Source: Poronia punctata (lineage: Eukaryota; Ascomycota; Sordariomycetes; Xylariales; Xylariaceae). Taken from it: DNA of 64,000 nucleotides. Where the stretch lies: NCBI GenBank assembly GCA_022579005.1, contig MU401533.1, positions 62,001-126,000 of the forward strand. The letters run 5' to 3'. The translations under genes and the position numbers were made by a program. This document shows positions 24,301 through 36,217 of the stretch, in pieces (position 1 is the stretch's first letter; every line of letters starts with the position of its first letter). The notes below the pieces were generated by a model. The model saw only the letters and a program-made list of their open reading frames with translations. It searched no databases and was not told the DNA's origin.

Positions 24301-26995
24301 ATAGCAAATATATTTAAAAAAGCAAAAGCTTATAAAGCTTATTAATATTGCTTACGCTAAAAAAAGCATTAAAGTTAACTATTTTAAAAAAAGCAAATAA
24401 AAACAACTTAAAAGTAATATAGCAAATATATTATAACTATTATAAGCTAAATAAAAAAACAAAAAAGCATACATACTTTTTATTTAATATATAAAATAAA
24501 ATATAATGCATTACTAGCTATAAATAATATATATTTATTAACTTAAAAAATAGCTTTTAGTATATAATTATATATAAAAAAAATTATAAAAAATAGCGTT
24601 TATAATACTAAATAAAATTTATAAGTAATTAGTAATGCTATTTAAATTTTATAATATACTAATAACGTTTTAAGCATTAATTTAAAAAATAATAAAAAAA
24701 ATTTATAAATAGTTTACTAGCTTACTTAATAATATTTATATTTAAAAAAATATTATAAAAAAGGTTTATAAGCGTTGTTATAAAGTATTTGCTAAACTTA
24801 TAATATATAGCATAATAATTAACTTTAAAAAATGCTTTATGTTTATTAAAAAAAGCGTTTTTTTTAAATTTATAATTTTAAAAAATAAAATTAAAGCAAA
24901 CCTAGCAAAAGTATTTGCTATACTAAAGCAATTAATACTAAAAATAATAATAAAAATTAAAGCGTTTATAAACGCTATAAAGTATTTTAAATACTTTATA
25001 AAAGGTTTTTTATTATATATAGCATTATTAATAGCACTTTTTAAAAGCTTAAAAAATGCTTTAGTAATGTTAACTAATAAAGTAAAAATAATATAGCAAA
25101 AAATTTATATAGCTATTATTACTATGCTTATAATAAAAACTTTTAATTAGCAATTATTATTAGTAATAAATATAAATTTAAGCTAAGTATATATTAAAGC
25201 GTATTTATTATAACTATACTTATTAAATAAAAAAACTGCGCTATATTTAGTAATATACTTTTTAAAAAAGCTTATAAATATATAGTTATAATATTTTATA
25301 TAAAAAAAAAAGTTATTAGCAATATTACTAAGTTTATAATATTAGCGCTATTAAGTTAAAAGTAATAAAGTTATTATTTATAGCAACTAGTAATTATTAA
25401 ATATAATATATAGTAAAGCTAAGCAACTTGCTTATATTATAAAATTTATTAACTTTATTAAGTATTATAGCATTTAAATTATATATAAACTTAATAAAGC
25501 TAATTTAATTACTAATTAGCTTTTAAAACTAATAAAAAATATAATAGCAAATAATAAGCTAAAAATAGTATACTTGCTTAAATACTTTAATTAAATTAAT
25601 TTATAAGCTATTTTTAAGTACTTATATTTTTATAAAGCTTTTTTTATAAACTTTAATACTAAATAAGTTTAAAAATACTTTTAAATTTATAAAAACACAT
25701 TATATTAGCTAAAAACTTATAAACAAGTACTAGGTAACTTTTTATATATAATTAAAATAGTATACTAAGTAATAATTTTGCTATAAATACTAAAAATAAA
25801 AAATTTAATATATAAAAATTAAAAATTATATAAAAACTTTAGCTATATTATAGTTAAAATAGTTAAGTATAAAATAAATAAAGTTTATTAATATTTAAAA
25901 ATAATTTTAATTATATAGCAAGTTATTATAAAATATATTAAATACTAGCTAATAAAGCTACTTTTAATACAATTGCTTAATTTTAAGCTAATTATATTAC
26001 TTAAATTATTAATATAATAAAGTATAAACTATATAAGTTTTAATAAAGTATAAATATTAATATATATTAAATATGCTATATTATAAATAAAAGCTAAAAA
26101 AGTGCTAAATATATTTTTTAAAGCTATAAAGCTATTAATAAATTAAATTAGCTAGATTTTTAGCTATTTATATAAATAAATATATAATAACAAACTTAAA
26201 TTTATAAGCTTTAAAGCTATTATATAGCACTTTTTAAATAGCTTTATAATAAAGCTAGTAATACTTTTATACTTATATAGTAATAGTAAAGTTAAAAAAG
26301 TTAATTAAAATATTAAATAAATTATATTATAAAAAAACGTTATAAGTAAATTTAAAAATATAAATAAGTTGCTTATATATATAATATGCTTATATAACTA
26401 AATTTTAAAGCTAAGTAGCTATTTAAGCTATTTTTTTTTAGTACTTAATTACTTTAATACTAAAAAATAGTAAAAGTAGTAAATTATATTTATAACTTAA
26501 AAAAAAAAAAAAAAAGCTAAAATATAAAAAAATTTAATACTAAATTATAAAGCACTGCTAGCTAAGCAACGTTTTAATAATATAAAAGCTAGCTAAAATT
26601 AAATTAAAGCTTATTTATAAAAATATAAAAAACTAATTTATATTTATAAACTTAATAATTAAGTTTTATAAATATAGTAAAAAAGCTATAAAGCTAAACT
26701 TTACTATAATAAGCTATAGTTTATAATAAGTTATTATTTTAATAATATATACTAACTACATAGCTTTAGTAGCATACTACTAACTAATAAATATAATAAA
26801 ATAAATTTATTTTTAATATATATACAAAATAGCTAGCTTATATAAAACTTATAATATGCTAATAAGCTAATATTAAAAAAAAACTAAAAATAGCTAAAAG
26901 CTATAAGCAAAATTATAAAATAAACAAAGTAGTAATAAAATTAAAAATAGCTTTACTAAGCTAGTTAAAGCAACTAGTTTAATAAAAAAAATAGT

Positions 26996-27236
26996 TATAA
27001 ATTTATTAACTTTTAAAAAATAAAATAATAAACTTATTAAATATTATAAACAACTGCTATAATAAAGCTTAAAGTTAAAGTATTTAGCTTTACTTAATTT
27101 ATATATATAAGTACTTTTTATACTTTTTAATATATATAAAGCTTATAAAAAATATATAATTATCTTAAACTTCCTTTTATAGCATTCTAACTGCAAATCG
27201 TAGTTAGGCTGCTACTAGGGAACAGGAGAAAGCACA
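26996..27236. repeat. Right LTR, 241 bp
   Basis: It aligns without gaps to 21079-21319. The outer ~75 bp keep C/G bases (CTAGGGAACAGGAG) that are T/A in the left copy; the inner part is fully AT-shifted. Confidence 0.85.
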
Positions 27237-28580
27237 CTACTACCTATGTTTTATTAGATAGCACCTGCCTAGCAACAGCAAATTTAAATTGACAGTTTCC
27301 TTATAGGACGCCAACGTACATCATATGATCATTGAAACGATGCGCCTGCCAGTGAACACGATGTTTGTTCCTTCTTTTGACCTACCCTTACCTTATCTGT
27401 CATCTCTGTATCTGTCTTTCTGCCTGTGTCCTGCCCCTTCTCTTTTGTATAACAGGTTGTCCCACGCTCTTACGTGCTGCCAGTCCTAGAACTGTCGCTT
27501 GTTGCCCTACCGGATATGGACAATTCCATCCCTGTATAGCGGCAGTCATGACAGTTAAAGTCCTGTCTGATACCTCTTTCGAGGGACCTGATATGTGTTT
27601 CCGCCCATCATATACATGTAGCAATGTATCGCTGATTAGGCCTTGGTGAGATGACTTGTGCCATGACTACAGTCACCACCGAGTTCGTCCTCCAATTGAT
27701 AATGACGGACGAAACGATATTCCGATAAAGATGATGAGAGACACCAATACGATCGATGGACTTAGGGGTGGCGTTCAACAACATTAGCAAGCAGTGCATT
27801 GAACATCATGGGAGCTAAATGCCCTTGGCTTTTCATAAGGCCTCGCCAACCAAAACGTTGTAAATCACACGGTTGGCTTTCCCAATGCACACTATTATTG
27901 GTGTCACGTCAGCTGCTCTCTCCAAAATACTGATAATAAGTCATGTTATGCTTTGTACTAACAGCCGCTGAATACAGGCAGTTGGTGTCGGCAAACGCTA
28001 GTCAGGAAAGATTAGGAGGAAGGCTCCTTCCCAGGTGGCGGGTAATCGAGCGGGTGTTACGACGATCATAACAACACCGCGTAGGAGCGAGGGCGCTTTT
28101 ACAAGCCAGCCCTGCTATAGTTGTTCTAGGGAGCTCGGAGCCAAGAATTGGTAATGGCCTCAATGTCTCTCCTCAGCCCAAGCCGGCACATCAAAAATGG
28201 ATAAAAAGAGGTTGGTTCCGTCGCATGATGACGGTACTTCAACGTTTAGCGGTCTTGCTCGTATGGCTTCTAGTCTAGACGGAATTTCTGCGTTGCCGAA
28301 TTACCATCCGAAGACGCCCTCGCTCGGAGACTGCCAAATGAGCGCACCGAATTGGATACCACCGCGGTTAATTATGAGCAGGACTAGCTGCATCCGAGTC
28401 AAAAAGGATTGGGGAAGGGATGGGGGAGCATCTAACGGTCTTTGCGTGGAACACATCTGACCTGATAGGTATATAAATCTTCGCTCGAACCCGTTCCACC
28501 TCGTTAGTTGCGTCGCTGGTTCCATTCCACTCCCGCCAGGACCGACGTCTTCTTTGGATTTACTATCGCTACAGTAAAAA
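27237..28580. other. Intergenic, right flank of the retroelement and feruloyl esterase promoter
   Basis: Base composition returns abruptly to normal after 27,240. Short frames (27365-27649, 28197-28460) have no recognisable product. The last 120 bp hold a TATA box. Confidence 0.6.
28470..28477 (+). promoter_or_regulatory. TATA box of the feruloyl esterase gene
   Basis: TATATAAA lies 111 bp upstream of the ATG at 28581, a usual distance in filamentous fungi. It is followed by a short CT-rich leader. Confidence 0.6.
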
Positions 28581-29459
28581 ATGTTAGGCTCTATCAAGGC
28601 ATTTTCAAGCGTGGCCCTCGTGGCTATTGCTACTGTACCGGGCGTCATCGCCGCCACGCCTTCCTTGGGTTGCGGAAAGGCTCCCACGCTCGCCGGCAAC
28701 CCCAACACCGCGCACCAAGTCACAGTAAACGGCAAGACACGGGGTTTTTTCATCAACGTCCCCGAGGACTATGACCAAGACCACCCGTACCGTCTCATCT
28801 TCGCCCTACATGCACTTGGCGGCACCGCAAGCCAAGTCGTGTCAGGCACCGGGGGCTACTATGCGTGGTACGGCATCCCGCCGTTGGTGAACGACACTGT
28901 AGGCGCTATTTATGTCGCGCCAGACGGGCTAAACAATGGATGGATGAACCAGGCGGGCGAGGATGTGACCTTTATATCGCAGGTGATCGACACGGTTGAG
29001 GCAGACCTCTGCGTAGACCAGAACTTGCGCTTCTCCACCGGTTTCAGCTACGGCGGTGCCATGTCATACGCGCTGGCCTGCGCTCTCGGTGAGGAGATCC
29101 GTGCAGTCGCTGTGCTTTCCGGCAACCCGCAGATCAGCGGTTGTTCTGGTGGTACCGCCCCCGTCGCATATTACGGCCAACATGGCGTCGCCGACAATGT
29201 CCTGCCCATCGCGGGCGGCCGCGAGATGCGCGACCGCTTCGTTAAGAATAATGGATGCACCGCTATGGCCAGCCCAAGCGAGCCCGCCGCTGGCTCCGGC
29301 GCAGCCCACACTAAAAACACGTACTCGAACTGCTCTTCTGGCTATCCTGTTGTCTGGGTTGCATTTGACGGGCCGCATACACCCACGCCGACGGAAAACG
29401 GGGCCGCTCAGTCTTTCTCTCCGCACGAGACGTGGGAGTTCTTTTCGCAGTTTGACTAG
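28581..29459 (+). CDS. Secreted feruloyl esterase (type C/D, CE1-like), no CBM
   Basis: This single-exon gene encodes 292 aa. The signal peptide is residues 1-24 (LGSIKAFSSVALVAIATVPG, cleavage near VIA-ATP). The mature protein matches the feruloyl esterase/polyhydroxybutyrate-depolymerase family: it opens SLGCGKAPTLAG, and has GKTRGFFINVPEDYD, LIFALHALGG, the nucleophile motif GFSYGG (Ser156), YYGQHGVADNVLPI (Asp205) and VWVAFDGPHTPTP (His266). The enzyme would release ferulic or coumaric acid from plant cell-wall arabinoxylan or pectin. It ends shortly after the catalytic domain, so there is no carbohydrate-binding module. A TATA box precedes it. Ser, Asp and His are all present. Confidence 0.92.
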   Translation: MLGSIKAFSSVALVAIATVPGVIAATPSLGCGKAPTLAGNPNTAHQVTVNGKTRGFFINVPEDYDQDHPYRLIFALHALGGTASQVVSGTGGYYAWYGIPPLVNDTVGAIYVAPDGLNNGWMNQAGEDVTFISQVIDTVEADLCVDQNLRFSTGFSYGGAMSYALACALGEEIRAVAVLSGNPQISGCSGGTAPVAYYGQHGVADNVLPIAGGREMRDRFVKNNGCTAMASPSEPAAGSGAAHTKNTYSNCSSGYPVVWVAFDGPHTPTPTENGAAQSFSPHETWEFFSQFD

Positions 29460-29911
29460 AATGTTTTAACGGGGAAAGGAGACGTATAGATTCGTCAGTG
29501 ATGGTGGATGGCAGGGCTGGGCCGGGCCATAGTTGCATCTAATATGAAAGCAAGCAATCCGTCTTCCCTCTGGTACTCGACTCCAGCATCTAGGAATATA
29601 ATGTCATTCTAGCCGAATATGGTCAGAAGTAGAAGATCGCTGGATTATCTGCTGGCAGGTAAGTCTAGACCATGTACGACGCATACATTCCTAATGTCTG
29701 GGGTAGTAGTCCGGCATCCCACCAGGTTACCCTTGTTGCTTACTGTTCCAAGTCCGCACGCGGCACCACCACTGCAGTTTATACGGGGTAAACTAACTCT
29801 ATATATATCTAGCCCCCTCCAAAGGATCCGCTTAAGCCGTATATATATAAAGGACATTGCACCACCTCCTTAGAGACCCCAATACCACGGATTCCCCTGG
29901 ATACAAAAGTG
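29460..29911. other. Intergenic between feruloyl esterase and carboxylesterase
   Basis: About 450 bp in a tandem (+,+) arrangement. TATATATAT stretches near 29800 and 29840 could serve as the promoter of the next gene. Confidence 0.5.
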
Positions 29912-31531
29912 ATGGTTCAGTCGCAGAACCCCAAGCACCCCCCGACCGCGCCCGTGAGAGTGGAATCCGGATCACTTTCTGGGCTCCACCGACCAAATGG
30001 CACAAGGGCTTTCTTAGGAATTCCGTACGCCGCTCCACCTATAGGTCACCTGCGCTGGCGGCCACCAGAATCCCCCCAGTCTTGGACCGGCGTGCGGGTA
30101 TGCGACAAATTCGGCCCGGCCAGCCCACAGCCTCTGGTCCCTGGTACCTCACTGTACGCAAGCACAGACGCCGAATTTAGCGAGGACTGCCTCTACCTCA
30201 ACATATACACCGGAGCCGAGGGATCCACCTCCAGACCCGTTCTAGTATGGTTCCATTTCGGCGCCTTCGTCTTCGGGTCCGGCGCGAACCCTATGCAAGA
30301 TGGCGCGAAACTCGCGAGTGAAGGCATCACCGTCGTAACGGTAAACTTTCGCCTAGGACGGCTCGGATTCCTCGCACTCCCGGAATTAACTGCCGAGTCA
30401 GGCTGCCAGGCATCAGGAAATTACGGAATAATGGACCAGATCGCGGCACTGAAATGGGTACAGCGTAATATAGGGGCCTTTGGGGGGTCCGCGACGAATG
30501 TCACGATAGGGGGGGCATCGTCGGGCGGCGGCAGTGTACACATTCTGCGATCATCGCCGTTGGCCCAGGGCCTCTTCCATCGGGCCATCTGCGAGAGCGC
30601 GCCGGGAATGGCGCCGGCGCTGAATGGGCCGGGACACATCGCGGCCTTGATGACTATATCCGCCGCCGAAGAAGCCGGTGTGGAACTTCAGAATTCCCTC
30701 GGCGTTTCTTCGCTGTCCGAAATGCGCAGCTTATCTTCCGACGCGATTCTAGCCGCGATTCTGCCGCGCACCAAGGGGATCTGGAAATCGTATTTGCGTC
30801 CTGTTACTACGAGTCTAAGTGTGTACGACGCGGCTAATCCGATCGTCGACGGCTACGTTCTTCCGGAAGCGCCGTTAACGGCATTTATATCGGGGCGGGC
30901 TGCGGACATCCCCTTGCTCGCGGGCGGGGTCAAAGACGACGGCACAGCGCTACCACGTCTAGACTCTCTAGACAAATACCGCCAGTACGCACGTGAGACG
31001 TTTGGAGAAGCAGAAGCTGCCGAAGCCCTACGCCTATACCCCGCTACGACCGACTCGGAAGTCTGGAAGGCGTCGTGGAAATTACTTGCGGATCAAATCT
31101 TCTACTGGCCTACCTGGACAGCTGCACGATTACAAAGGCGATATATGAAGTCTCGCGTGTGGTTTTACGAGTTTGCGCGCGCCCCGCCTATCCCTCTGGA
31201 TTCGGGTATCGTGGAGACGACATTTGCCGGTGCATTTCATCTTGTTGGGTTATTGTATGCCTTTGGGAATCTTGAAGAGACGCGGGACTGGAATTGGACC
31301 GATGTCGATAGGGAGCTTTCGACGAATATGAGGGGCGCTTTTGTTAAGTTTGTGAAGTCTGGGAGCCCTGAGGGGATCGAGGCAGATGATACTTGGCCGG
31401 CCTTGACTAAAGAGGCGGACGACGTTGTGAGGATTTGGAGTGATGATGGGGAGGTAAGGTTGGAGACGCCGGGACAGCACACAAGGGATAAGGTGGCGTT
31501 TTGGGATCGGTATTATCATGTTGAAATATGA
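29912..31531 (+). CDS. Type-B carboxylesterase, intronless, no signal peptide
   Basis: One exon encodes 539 aa from the ATG at 29912; the codon in front is GTG. The protein is cytosolic-looking, with no hydrophobic N-terminus. Family landmarks are TRAFLGIPYAAPPIGHLRWR, EDCLYLNIYTG, LVWFHFGAFVFGSG (oxyanion region; HGG is replaced by HFG), NYGIMDQIAALKWVQRNIGA, the nucleophile IGGASSGG (Ser203) and AGAFHLVGLLYAFGNL (His443). The nucleophile motif lacks the usual Glu before Ser (GESAG becomes GASSG). The acid position reads GGVKDDG (Asp343) where Glu is normal. The intronless state and position beside the RIP island and the feruloyl esterase suggest an accessory gene. An ester-hydrolase role is likely; the substrate is unknown. 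Confidence 0.88.
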   Translation: MVQSQNPKHPPTAPVRVESGSLSGLHRPNGTRAFLGIPYAAPPIGHLRWRPPESPQSWTGVRVCDKFGPASPQPLVPGTSLYASTDAEFSEDCLYLNIYTGAEGSTSRPVLVWFHFGAFVFGSGANPMQDGAKLASEGITVVTVNFRLGRLGFLALPELTAESGCQASGNYGIMDQIAALKWVQRNIGAFGGSATNVTIGGASSGGGSVHILRSSPLAQGLFHRAICESAPGMAPALNGPGHIAALMTISAAEEAGVELQNSLGVSSLSEMRSLSSDAILAAILPRTKGIWKSYLRPVTTSLSVYDAANPIVDGYVLPEAPLTAFISGRAADIPLLAGGVKDDGTALPRLDSLDKYRQYARETFGEAEAAEALRLYPATTDSEVWKASWKLLADQIFYWPTWTAARLQRRYMKSRVWFYEFARAPPIPLDSGIVETTFAGAFHLVGLLYAFGNLEETRDWNWTDVDRELSTNMRGAFVKFVKSGSPEGIEADDTWPALTKEADDVVRIWSDDGEVRLETPGQHTRDKVAFWDRYYHVEI

Positions 31532-31722
31532 TATGCGAATACGACGTGCCTTTTGCGCAGGTTGTTGGTAGTATTCTCTGGATGACAGATCGCGGCTGAC
31601 TATTTCGAATAGGGGCCGACGCTTGGTGGGCAAGATGATGAAAGAACCATTGGTACCGAGAGGAGAGCGAGTTTATTGCAACTTCCTAGGTATCTTAGAC
31701 GACGTATCTGACTAAACTACAA

Positions 31723-32703
31723 TCACTCAAGCGGCTGGTCCTCGTAAAATACGAAGAAACGCATTTCCATGCTCTCCCTAGGCGGCGCATCGGGGTATTC
31801 GGGGTTTCTAAACGAGGAATGGCAGCAACGGCTACGCGAACTATCTTTGGTGTCGTAACACTTGAAGATTAGGGCCTCCTCAGGCTCCATCTCGGAGAGG
31901 TAATACCACTCGTGCCGGGGGTTATATCGGATCTCGTACGTCTGGAAACCGTCGCCGCGTGAAATGGCCTCATAAAAACTGCTGGTGCCCTTGGGCGGCG
32001 GGACGGTGTCAATGGGGACCAGATCCTCTTCGCTGAGGGTCCGGCCGTCACAGAAGCCGAGGGGGTCCCGTTGCACTCGCACCAATGGCCGCCAAAGATT
32101 CACCGTTCCCCACCTCGTCCGTGTCAACTTCTCGGCCTCTTCCGGCAGATGGTCGCTCAACAGGCTCCGCGCACCCTTGCCGGACTGGTCGACGTGTGCG
32201 TATCGCGCCGGCACCGTCTTTCCGAACCCTTCGTTATCCGAGATATTGTCCTTGCCCCTGATGGCTTCGAGCTGTTTCAAGGCTTCTAGGTTCTGCTCGA
32301 ATGTGCTTTGTCGGATCAGATGGGAGAAACAGTGTACTCGGGTTGCGCCAGTCCTATACGAGTCGTTAGTGGGTGTTGTGATCATACATGGGCATGCATG
32401 TCTAGCCCGAAAAGAGGATGATATCACTCACACTTTCTTGATAAACTCTTCGGCTTCTGGGAAAACGATTTTTTTGATCTCGTCATCCTCGAGGGAGTCG
32501 GTGCTGGGTTTCCATCTACAAACTTCGAAGGCGTTGGCATGAATTTTGAAATCGGCCTCGCGACCTCTCAAGTCGGTGACCTTTATGGGATGGTTATCAA
32601 ACTTTCGACGCAAGACGCCGACAGTTCCAAACGTGACGTTTTTCATCCCGCCCATTGCCGGGTCGAGGTGATAGTTCATGGTTGTGTCTACAGCAGCCGC
32701 CAT
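31723..32703 (-). CDS. AsaB/CmcJ (GA4-desaturase-like) family oxidoreductase
   Basis: Exons 32703-32432 and 32353-31723 with a 78-bp phase-2 intron (GTGAGT, branch CACTAAC, TATAG) give 300 aa. The family is recognised from GATRVHCFSHLIRQS at the exon joint, ARYAHVDQSGKGA, NLWRPL, NPRHEWYYLSEMEPEEALIF and KCYDTKDSSRSRCCHSSF. Members (CmcJ, AsaB, NvfI relatives) act as methoxylation or hydroxylation/desaturation enzymes in secondary metabolism, such as aspergillic acid, cephamycin and gibberellin relatives. The His/Asp pair of HVDQS is present. It converges with the neighbouring carboxylesterase (3' ends 190 bp apart). No NRPS or PKS is in the window, so a biosynthetic cluster is not demonstrated. 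Confidence 0.88.
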
Positions 32704-33373
32704 GATGACTGTATCCTTTTTTCTTCCTTTTGGGAAGCTTGGATGTAATGTTTTTTCCCCTCCTTTTTTTCACTTTTCAAGCGGAAGAGATGAATGATGC
32801 AAGCAAGCAGAGAAGTATTAGGTATGTATGATTGACCAACCGAATCCTTTGGGGTCTGAATTCTGCACACCTATTTATACTTACCTAACCTGCCTAGTTG
32901 CCTCGTACCCTCCCTTCTATCCTTCCTCTCCCCCCCCTCTACGTCTTACATGTGTAAGCTCCACGTGCCCAAGGTACAAGAATTCAGCCGCGGGGCCATC
33001 TGATTGGTATGTCTGGTATGTCCGATCGGCATCGTGCTCGCCCGGGGGGTGTCCGGGGGCTAGAAACGTGTGCACAGACCGCAAACAAGAAAAGGCCATG
33101 CCCTAACGTACAGGTACAGGTATAAATAGCAGCGGAAAAAGATAGATACCAAGAGAAAGAAGACCATGGTATTTTCCTACGGACATGGCTGCTGCAAAGC
33201 AAAGCAAGGATTGGATGAAAAAGCTCGTTCCGTTCCTGAATCCTTCTCGAAACTCAGCAGATGTTGAGAAGAAAGTTTGGTACTCTTGTCTGCAAATGGC
33301 ATTAGCGCATCACGGGTCCACATGAGAGGCGGTACAACGCTCGTACGAACCTGACTGTCTGGTACAAAAAATA

Positions 33374-33395
33374 GGGATAACGGGTGTGTTATCCC
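33374..33395. repeat. Perfect 8-bp hairpin GGGATAAC/GTTATCCC
   Basis: An 8-bp inverted repeat with a 6-nt loop (GGGTGT) in a gene-free region; no function assigned. Confidence 0.6.
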
Positions 33396-34911
33396 GGAAG
33401 GAGAAGTAATATCGTCTCAAATAAGTCGTAACGAGTACCTATCGATCAGATGGACATTCTCGACCTTTCGGCGGCATATTCAGCTAACCATCCTTGCAGA
33501 CATGACATGTCTTCTCAATCTTCTCGTCCTGATTGGTCGATATAAGAATATCCTCGACGTCAAGGACGAGCGCCCATCACATCCTATCCGTCTTAACTCC
33601 GCTGAACCCCACGGAGGTTAAGGTAATCCATTCCGGTTTACACGGGCATATGTAACATTTCTTCGTCTTGATTTGATTGATCCGGCTGTTGTGCTGCAAC
33701 GCACGATGAAGCAAGCGATGGAGGCACAAATAAGCCTATTAACATTTACACGTACATTGCAAGTCATTACTGCTACCTTCACCCTGCCTCTATATCATCT
33801 GTTCTGCACAAGACTCCTAAAATAGGTACCTAGTCCGCTTGTGGGGCGCTGGACAATTTATCGAAATAATCTACCAGGATATTCCACGGGCGCAGAACGT
33901 ATCCTGTGTCTACTAGGTAGGTAGGTTTAAGTACCCCAAGCGGGCGGGCGGGGTCGTTTTTGAAGCAAACACCCTCGTGGGTTTTCCCTTTGGTTTCATC
34001 CCGGAACTGGGACTAAAGCAAAAACGTACGGCGTTGGAGCTTCCGCCGGCACCCCCAACCCATCAGAAGGTAAAAGCAGGTAACGTTGGGTAGTTATTCC
34101 GGATACTACCACTACAATGTATTGACATAATTTCTATCCTACTACCTATTCGCAAGAACGGGCGGGAGTGAGAGAGGGAGAGACAGACAAAGTTAACCCG
34201 GCACTCTGGTGGTCGTTGCCTGTTATAATGCTCGGTACGTGTTACGTGCGTAACCTAACCTGCTAGGATAGAAGCAGCCCTATTATCTTATATAGGAGGA
34301 GCTTCCCTGTCATGATTAGTCAGAACTTCGGCTTGTCTAACTCTAGGAGGCAAGGTTTAGGCGCATGTATTCCATCGCTTCCACCCGTCTACCGGGGTAC
34401 GGGACGGTCGACATATGGACGCTAGACTTGCCTTGTCGCCATTGTACATACCCGTATGTCGTGTCTTTTTATTTTGTTCCGGAAGCAGAATGCCTCCCTA
34501 CTCGTACTTACAGGGTCGTAATGGCGGACTTGCTGACTTGCTGACAGACTGACAGACTGACAGGCAACGGTACGGTGAACATGTTACATGCATATGCAAA
34601 TGCAAATGCAGTATACACAGCCCAGCTGATCTAACCTTGTAATCGCGATCAAGGATTATACATGTGTGAGCGAATAGGCTCTCTATCCGTCTTACCTCTT
34701 CTCCTTTTTTTTCAAAGAAGATCGAAGATCTTTTTGTCTTGTCTGTCCCCTCTTTACACGGAATTCCGAACATAGCCTTGTTATCGAAATATAGCGTCTT
34801 CCCCCCCCCTTGTTTCTTTCTCTTGTTTTGGGTTTTTTTCTTGGGACTAGGGAAGGGAGGTAAAGTTTTTGCGAGTTGAAAGAATGGATACTCGTAGGAA
34901 TATGATGGATG

Positions 34912-34937
34912 TTTTTTTTTTTTTTTTTTTTTTTTTT
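34912..34937. repeat. Poly-T run
   Basis: 26 consecutive T in intergenic DNA. Confidence 0.9.
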
Positions 34938-36184
34938 ACGTTGTAGCTATGTTGGTAAATAGGTAGAAGTAAGGTTACATATGTACATAGGTGATTGTCC
35001 TTGGGGGCTAAACAGAAGCCGATGGATGTCCCCCGGTCCGCGTTTATAGGTTTTTAGACCGTTTATAAGGTATGTAAGTAGGTTAGGTATCTTGGACATG
35101 ACTGCTGCGATTCTAAGAGCTCGTCATAGATCGGTTTGAGGTAGGTAGGTAGGTCGGTATAGCTATATCTTGCAAAAAAGGATAGCCCGAAGTTTTCTTG
35201 AATTTTTACATACATACTGAGACGATTTAAGCATGACCATGGGTATAAGTAACGCGGAGGTTGGTTGGTAGCTATCGCCGCCGCCCGTTGTGCTGTACTT
35301 ACTTGTATTCAGTTCTCACGACAGACTGCCTACGTGTGTCTATCGCAAGTGCCACACACAAAGAAAAAAAAAAAAAGGAAAGAAAGAAAAAGCGGCGAAA
35401 CTTACATATCGATACATATCAGAAAGATGTCAAGGTAAGTATCTAAATACCTACCTATATCTACTTCAGAACTAGGGCGAAATTCCCTACTTAAGTTTAG
35501 TACTTTTTGACTTGACAGGTGGAAGAGGAAAGTCTTCGAAACAGAATCCCTCTTGACATTTACATACTCACAAGGGTGGGAAACCCTGTCTAGATTATGA
35601 CATGAGATAGAAGGATTAAGTCAGTCAGTCTAAATGTTGTAAGAGTTTACCTAGGTATAAGCTACGACGCATCTATTTATTTTCAAATTTGGTCGGTGTA
35701 ATTCGGTAGCCCCCTAGGATCTGATTCAGTGATTTAGAAGAAGTGATGATGCATATTATGCTGTCTACCTGAATTTCTGAAGCGAATTGAAATAAATGTC
35801 TTAAACTTAACGTGCCTCCGAATCTGAAAGTCGTGATAAAAGGCTTGCTTTTTCAGAATTATCTTAGCTAGCGGCGCGCCTATAAGTCGGTCGTGAAGTA
35901 CGATAACCATCATCGCAAGGGGGGGAACACACAGTATTCTATCTATCTAACCTAGGCGTCATCCCGCTTCCTGCCTACGAAAGTTACCTTATGTATACAC
36001 ACTTCCTAGCCTCCTCTCACATGTCAAATACACCCATAATCATACGTGACTGGAGGAATCATGCGTCTCGCCTTCTATATTCCGAGTATGTATGTATGAA
36101 TATGTATCGACGCGGCGCAGCAAAAGAAGTCCTCCCTTCCCAGGTAGTTAAAAGTCACTGCAACCACATTATTACTACCCAAGA

Positions 36185-36186
36185 CC

Positions 36187-36215
<29 letters not shown>
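36185..36215. repeat. (AGAC)n microsatellite
   Basis: About seven to eight tandem AGAC units in intergenic DNA upstream of the SAT4-type gene. Confidence 0.9.

Positions 36216-36217
<2 letters not shown>

Larger units (their letters stand above)
21079..27236. mobile_element. LTR retrotransposon, heavily RIP-mutated, no intact genes
   Basis: Two direct repeats of exactly 241 bp (21079-21319 and 26996-27236) bound a 5.7-kb interior. The left copy begins TGTGG and the right copy ends AGCACA, fitting TG...CA LTR ends. The interior is almost entirely A/T with scattered AGC/GCT; GG, CC and CG are nearly absent and stop codons fill all frames. Hand comparison of the LTRs gives about 40 differences, all transitions, as RIP produces. 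The interior order of gag/pol cannot be read and I leave the superfamily open. A clean target duplication is not visible: the 5-bp flanks ACCAC and CTACT differ. Confidence 0.85.

Noticed and set aside
24839..25096. 85-codon open frame in the AT-only block
   Set aside because: It consists of Ile/Lys/Leu/Phe codons expected from AT-rich sequence, lies inside the RIP-mutated element, and has no domain. Chance opening.
25430..25560. Possible reverse-transcriptase/RNase-H trace (FINFIKYY-like string) in the retroelement
   Set aside because: RIP has changed too many codons for a reliable match; superfamily left open.
21074..27241. 5-bp target-site duplication of the LTR element
   Set aside because: ACCAC on the left and CTACT on the right do not match; mutation or an imprecise boundary prevents a claim.
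27365..27649. 94-codon frame right of the LTR element
   Set aside because: Cys/Leu-rich sequence without family resemblance, splice context or promoter.
33372..33395. Similarity to the first ten bases of an I-SceI homing site (TAGGGATAAC)
   Set aside because: The match stops after ten bases and continues as a hairpin; chance is sufficient.
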